Positions 13,795-15,159 of a DNA stretch of 15,159 nt are shown in pieces. The position numbers and the translations under genes were made by a program. A model generated the notes under the pieces. The model had not been told where the DNA came from and ran no database searches. It saw nothing but the letters and a program-made list of their open reading frames with translations. Every line of letters starts with the position of its first letter. The first letter of the stretch is position 1. Origin of the DNA: Peribacter sp964404805 (lineage in GTDB: Bacteria > Patescibacteriota > Gracilibacteria > Peribacterales > Peribacteraceae); the NCBI GenBank assembly GCA_964404805.1, contig CAYOLJ010000018.1, positions 1-15,159 of the forward strand, written 5' to 3'.

Positions 13795-14172
13795 ATGGAA
13801 CATCCACGCATGCCCTCCATCCACTCACCGGATTTTGACGAACAGGAAAAAGCTGTGAACCGCGTGCTCCGACGCCTCGACGCGCTCCAGAGCTACGTGC
13901 GCGAGTGCTGCTTCGGCCAAAATCTCGCCGCCGAAAAGCTTGCCGAGTTCCATGCGCTGGCTGACCGTGTGGACCGTGCACGTGCACTCGCGGTAAGCAG
14001 CTGCCCGGGGGATCTCAGCTCGACCCCGGAGGAGATTGAGTTGGAGTGTTTCGAAGACCCAGATCTTCGCGATGCCATGCTCACACTGGAAAAAGAGGTG
14101 AATGGACAGCGGAAACACCCCTCCCGCAGAGTCGATTTCGCCGCATTTGGCATTGAAAGAGACGCCGCGTGA
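13795..14172 (+). CDS. Hypothetical protein, 125 aa
   Basis: I do not recognise a family. The product is small, acidic and probably all-helical: EKAVNRVLRRLDALQSYVREC (about 19-39), AAEKLAEFHALADRVDRARALA (45-66), then an acidic EEIELECFEDPDLRDAMLTLEKEV segment and a basic tail. It has no signal peptide or membrane segment. The ATG at 13795 follows a TATAGT box by 8 nt with no Shine-Dalgarno. An in-frame ATG six codons on is a less likely start. It precedes the DUF5671 gene by 56 nt on the same strand. A 142-aa opposite-strand frame (13825-14253) crosses the intergenic region and looks like an artefact. Confidence 0.65.
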   Translation: MEHPRMPSIHSPDFDEQEKAVNRVLRRLDALQSYVRECCFGQNLAAEKLAEFHALADRVDRARALAVSSCPGDLSSTPEEIELECFEDPDLRDAMLTLEKEVNGQRKHPSRRVDFAAFGIERDAA

Positions 14173-14199
14173 TCGGGTGCCGACATGATGCGAAGAGTG

Positions 14200-14205
14200 T
14201 ACACT
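14200..14205 (+). promoter_or_regulatory. Possible -10 box before the DUF5671 gene
   Basis: TACACT (5 of 6) lies 23 nt before the ATG at 14229. No good -35 is visible at 16-18 nt. The gene could instead be read through from the 13795 gene. Confidence 0.3.
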
Positions 14206-14228
14206 GCAAGGCACTTCCCCCTTATTCC

Positions 14229-15159
14229 ATGTCTGACGCCCGCACCTACCCACGCGATTTCTTCTTATACCTTCTCGCCACCGTCACCCTCTACGTGAGC
14301 GTGGTGAGTGGGCTCATCCTGCTCTTCCAATTCATCAACCTCGCCTTTCCTGATCCGCTCTCTGACTACACACAGAGTATTCGCGATGCTATCCGCTGGG
14401 CTGCCGCCATGCTCACGGTGCTCTTTCCGGTCTTTGCCGGCACCACGCGCTTTTTGCACAAAGACCTGGAACGTAATCCCCACAAGGGCGAATACCACAT
14501 CCGCAAGTGGCTGCTGTACCTTACGATCTTCATGGCGGGACTCGTGATCATCGGTGACCTCATTACCCTTCTCTACAACTTCCTCAATGGTGATCTGACA
14601 GGTCGTTTCCTCCTCAAGGTGATTGTCGTGCTCTTCGTGGCAGGCATCGTATTCTCGTACGAGCTGTGGGATGCCCGTCGGACTCAATTTCATCCAACGG
14701 CCCAGCACCGTTCCATGAGTTATGGTCTCTCGGTATTCGTGATTGTCATCATCATCAATGGATTCATTCTGGGAGGTTCACCCTTCGAGCAGCGACGCAT
14801 CCGCTTTGACGAGCGACGTGCAAGTGATCTGCAGGAGCTGCAGTACCAGGTGATCGAGTATTGGGTCGCCAAAGACACGCTTCCGCAGACCATCAACGAT
14901 CTTGAAAGTCCTCTCACCAGATTCATGCCTCCGTCCGATCCGAATACAGGAGCAGCATACGAGTATCAGCCTCTTCAGAAGCTGACTTTCGAACTCTGCG
15001 CAACATTCGAGACGACGTCGACATCAGCAGAGAAGCACCGTCCTTCGGTCTACGAGCCCTTCGGCACTGCAAATTTTTGGGATCACGAGGCAGATCGTGT
15101 GTGTTTCGAGCGTACGATCGATCCGGATCTGTATCGCGAAAGAATGGGCAAGCCAAAGC
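14229..15159 (+). CDS. DUF5671-family membrane protein with pilin-like C-terminal domain (3'-truncated by window edge)
   Basis: The frame runs from the ATG at 14229 to the window end without a stop, giving at least 310 residues. Four hydrophobic helices are visible: about 11-40 (FFLYLLATVTLYVSVVSGL), 55-70, 95-118 (LLYLTIFMAGLVIIGDLI) and 127-147, the DUF5671 pattern common in CPR genomes, with a charged FLHKDLERNP loop. A fifth helix (166-183) is followed by DLQELQYQVIEYWVAKDTLP, then PPSDPNTGAAYEY and FELCATFET. C257 and C292 could form a disulfide. That tail resembles the periplasmic head of type IV pilin-like proteins, so it should lie outside the membrane. Function is unknown. No Shine-Dalgarno precedes the ATG. 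Confidence 0.85.
   Translation, partial: MSDARTYPRDFFLYLLATVTLYVSVVSGLILLFQFINLAFPDPLSDYTQSIRDAIRWAAAMLTVLFPVFAGTTRFLHKDLERNPHKGEYHIRKWLLYLTIFMAGLVIIGDLITLLYNFLNGDLTGRFLLKVIVVLFVAGIVFSYELWDARRTQFHPTAQHRSMSYGLSVFVIVIIINGFILGGSPFEQRRIRFDERRASDLQELQYQVIEYWVAKDTLPQTINDLESPLTRFMPPSDPNTGAAYEYQPLQKLTFELCATFETTSTSAEKHRPSVYEPFGTANFWDHEADRVCFERTIDPDLYRERMGKPK

Noticed and set aside
14265..14708. 147-aa minus-strand frame opposite the DUF5671 gene
   Set aside because: Glu/His-rich composition is the expected antisense of membrane-protein codons. The plus-strand frame is clearly DUF5671.
1..15159. CRISPR arrays, insertion sequences, tRNA or rRNA genes, prophage or defence genes
   Set aside because: I looked for regular repeats, transposase motifs, cloverleaf patterns and phage or toxin-antitoxin proteins on both strands and found none I could support.

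Overview
The window is an ordinary, densely packed bacterial chromosome segment with no mobile element, CRISPR array, rRNA or tRNA that I can see. Base composition is roughly balanced by eye, genes are close together on both strands, and TGA is used as a normal stop (for example at 298-300 and 10106-10108). The DUF5671 membrane protein at the right end, the DUF5320/DUF134 redox cassette and the general style suggest the Candidate Phyla Radiation (Patescibacteria), possibly a Peregrinibacteria/Peribacteria-like lineage. That placement is inference. Use of TGA as stop argues against Gracilibacteria/Absconditabacteria, which recode it.

Layout, left to right. (1) 1-727, plus strand: the 3' part of an RdgB/HAM1-type nucleotide-pool pyrophosphatase, then a small unknown protein. 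(2) 5418-714, minus strand: the primary sigma factor rpoD, a small unknown protein and a UvrD-type helicase with a C-terminal RecB-like nuclease domain, apparently one transcription unit. (3) 7529-5476, minus strand: a four-gene thiol-redox operon (DUF5320 protein, cytosolic thioredoxin, CcdA/DsbD-like membrane protein with an external CPHC domain, DUF134 HTH regulator), with one strong promoter and a palindrome lying on its -35 box. (4) 9366-7627, minus strand: DNA primase dnaG. (5) 9409-10152, plus strand: a structured leader RNA, a Shine-Dalgarno site, a cysteine-rich unknown protein and a perfect 12-bp hairpin. (6) 10230-11600, plus strand: a CPA2-type cation/proton antiporter, tail to tail with an unknown coiled-coil protein (12142-11603). 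(7) 13760-12276, minus strand: an RsmB/RsmF (NOL1/NOP2/Sun) m5C RNA methyltransferase, divergent from a small unknown protein at 13795. (8) 14229 to the window end, plus strand: a DUF5671 membrane protein with a pilin-like C-terminal domain, cut by the window edge.

Most of what can be named is housekeeping: replication (primase), transcription (sigma), repair (helicase-nuclease), nucleotide sanitation, rRNA/tRNA methylation and ion transport. Four observations stand out. First, most genes that begin a transcription unit have a TATACT-like -10 box only 6-11 nt before the start codon and no Shine-Dalgarno, which predicts leaderless mRNAs; only the gene at 9602 has a clear Shine-Dalgarno, behind a long structured leader. 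Second, the sigma factor carries a C-terminal four-cysteine zinc ribbon after region 4. Third, the redox operon has an operator-like palindrome and encodes its own probable regulator. Fourth, the 9409-10152 cassette (leader, CxxCH-containing unknown protein, hairpin) is the best candidate here for something undescribed.
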